Shown here: positions 4,523 through 5,301 of the stretch, piece by piece | Layout of the letters: the number at the start of each line of letters is the position of its first letter | Position numbering within the stretch: the first letter of the stretch is position 1 | Assembly: GCA_023419875.1 (NCBI GenBank) | Contig: JAEZXM010000380.1 | Location: 1 to 5,301, forward strand | Direction of reading: 5' to 3' | DNA from: Pseudomonadota bacterium | GTDB lineage: Bacteria; Myxococcota; Myxococcia; Myxococcales; Anaeromyxobacteraceae | Length of the DNA stretch: 5,301 nucleotides | The notes under the pieces: model-generated | Seen by the model: only the letters and a program-made list of their open reading frames with translations | Told to the model about the DNA's origin: nothing | Databases searched by the model: none | Translations under genes and position numbers: made by a program

Positions 4523-5301
4523 ATGTCCGAACGCTCGCCCAAGGCCACCAGCGAGTTCGTCTCCGAGGCGCAGGAGAACATCGACGCGCTCGGTCGGGAT
4601 CTGCTCCGGCTGGACCGAGGCGGCGACGACCCCGACCCGGAGCTCCTGAACCAGGTCTTCCGCGCGGCCCACACGCTCAAGGGTCTCTCCTCGATGTTCG
4701 GCGTGGAGCGGATGTCGAAGCTCGCCCACGCCCTCGAGGACCAGCTCGACGACGTGCGGATGGGCCGCCGGCCGCTCGACGCTGCCACCGTGGACCTGCT
4801 CCTCGAGGCGCCCGAGCTCTTCGCCCGGATCATCGCGGAGGAGTCGGAGGGCCGGCCCCCGGAGACGGTGGACGCCGCCGCCCGTCTCGCGGAGCGGCTC
4901 CGGGGCGGTGCGCGCGCCGGAAAGGCGAGCGCCGATCCGCTCGACGCGCTCGACCTGCCCCCGGCCGTCCGCGGCGTCCTCACCGAGTACGAGGAGCACC
5001 GGTTGCGGGCGAACGTCCAGAAGGGCGTGACCCTGCTGCGGGTGAAGGTCTCCTTTCCGCTCGAGGCGTTCGACCGCGAGCTCTCCGACCTCAATGCCCG
5101 CCTGAAGAGGCACGGCGAGGTGGTCTCGACGCTCCCCGCCTCCGAGCCCGGCGATTCCCAGACCATAGGCTTCGAGCTCCTCTACGCGTCGAGGGAGCCG
5201 GCCCCCGTCGTGAAGCTCGCCGCCGGCGAGGGCGCGGCGGTGGAGCCGATCCCGCTCCGGACCGGAGCCGACCCGGCGCGACCGACCGCCCTCCCGTCGG
5301 C
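4523..5301 (+). CDS. cheA: CheA-like chemotaxis histidine kinase, N-terminal part (3' end outside window)
   Basis: The frame is open from ATG 4523 to the window end, giving 259 complete codons plus two bases. Residues about 8-125 form an HPt (P1) domain. The phosphorylation motif is AAHTLKGLSSMFG, with predicted phospho-His H50 followed by K53 and G54, and helices on either side (EFVSEAQENIDALGRDLL, then LAHALEDQLDDVR). After a short linker, residues about 145-223 form a second domain with YEEHRLRANV, LLRVKVSFPLEAFDRELSDL, GEVVSTLPAS and IGFELLYAS, an alternating alpha/beta pattern. It occupies the place of a regulator-binding P2 domain, though that role is inferred. Residues 224-259 are a Pro/Ala-rich linker. 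The dimerisation, ATPase and CheW-like domains would lie downstream. An in-frame TTG at 4511 is a less likely start. The kinase would phosphorylate a CheY-type regulator. The symbol reflects family only; FrzE- or DifE-like paralogs exist in myxobacteria. Confidence 0.85.
   Translation, partial: MSERSPKATSEFVSEAQENIDALGRDLLRLDRGGDDPDPELLNQVFRAAHTLKGLSSMFGVERMSKLAHALEDQLDDVRMGRRPLDAATVDLLLEAPELFARIIAEESEGRPPETVDAAARLAERLRGGARAGKASADPLDALDLPPAVRGVLTEYEEHRLRANVQKGVTLLRVKVSFPLEAFDRELSDLNARLKRHGEVVSTLPASEPGDSQTIGFELLYASREPAPVVKLAAGEGAAVEPIPLRTGADPARPTALPS

Noticed and set aside
3706..5166. Minus-strand open frame of 486 codons across nusB, the M17-domain gene and cheA
   Set aside because: It is Ser/Arg/Ala-rich low-complexity shadow sequence across three genes that have clear plus-strand homology.

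Overview
The window is about 5.3 kb of very GC-rich DNA, with G or C at nearly every third codon position. It carries one set of co-directional plus-strand genes packed with almost no spacing. The base composition, the gene order, the protein sequences and the pairing with a CheA-type gene suggest a myxobacterium, most likely an Anaeromyxobacter-like member of the Myxococcota. This assignment rests on pattern recognition and was not checked by a search.

Positions 1-3434 hold a riboflavin biosynthesis operon: ribD (its 5' end lies outside the window), ribE, ribBA and ribH. Together these encode all the dedicated enzymes from GTP and ribulose 5-phosphate to riboflavin. Only the dephosphorylation step and FMN/FAD formation are missing. 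GTP cyclohydrolase II (RibA half of RibBA) opens GTP. RibD deaminates and reduces the product. The RibB half of RibBA makes the four-carbon unit from ribulose 5-phosphate. RibH condenses the two branches to lumazine, and RibE dismutates lumazine to riboflavin. nusB (3431-3862) follows ribH with a 4-bp overlap, a neighbourhood common in proteobacteria. Gaps inside the operon are 12 and 26 bp, followed by two GTGA stop/start overlaps, so translational coupling is likely. An FMN riboswitch, if present, would lie upstream of ribD and outside the window.

Positions 3863-5301 leave the riboflavin theme. After a 57-bp gap comes a 193-residue protein that looks like the N-terminal domain of M17 leucyl aminopeptidases without the catalytic domain. 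After a further 21-bp gap comes the 5' part of a CheA-like histidine kinase, with an intact HPt domain and an additional domain, cut by the window end.

All genes wholly inside the window look intact, with no frameshift. There is no RNA gene, insertion sequence, CRISPR array or clear intrinsic terminator. No obviously new system is present. The points most worth checking are a 16-bp GC-rich hairpin inside the 3' part of ribE, a His-to-Gln change at a predicted metal ligand of the RibB half of RibBA, unusually similar DNA in the two halves of ribE, and the free-standing M17 N-terminal domain.
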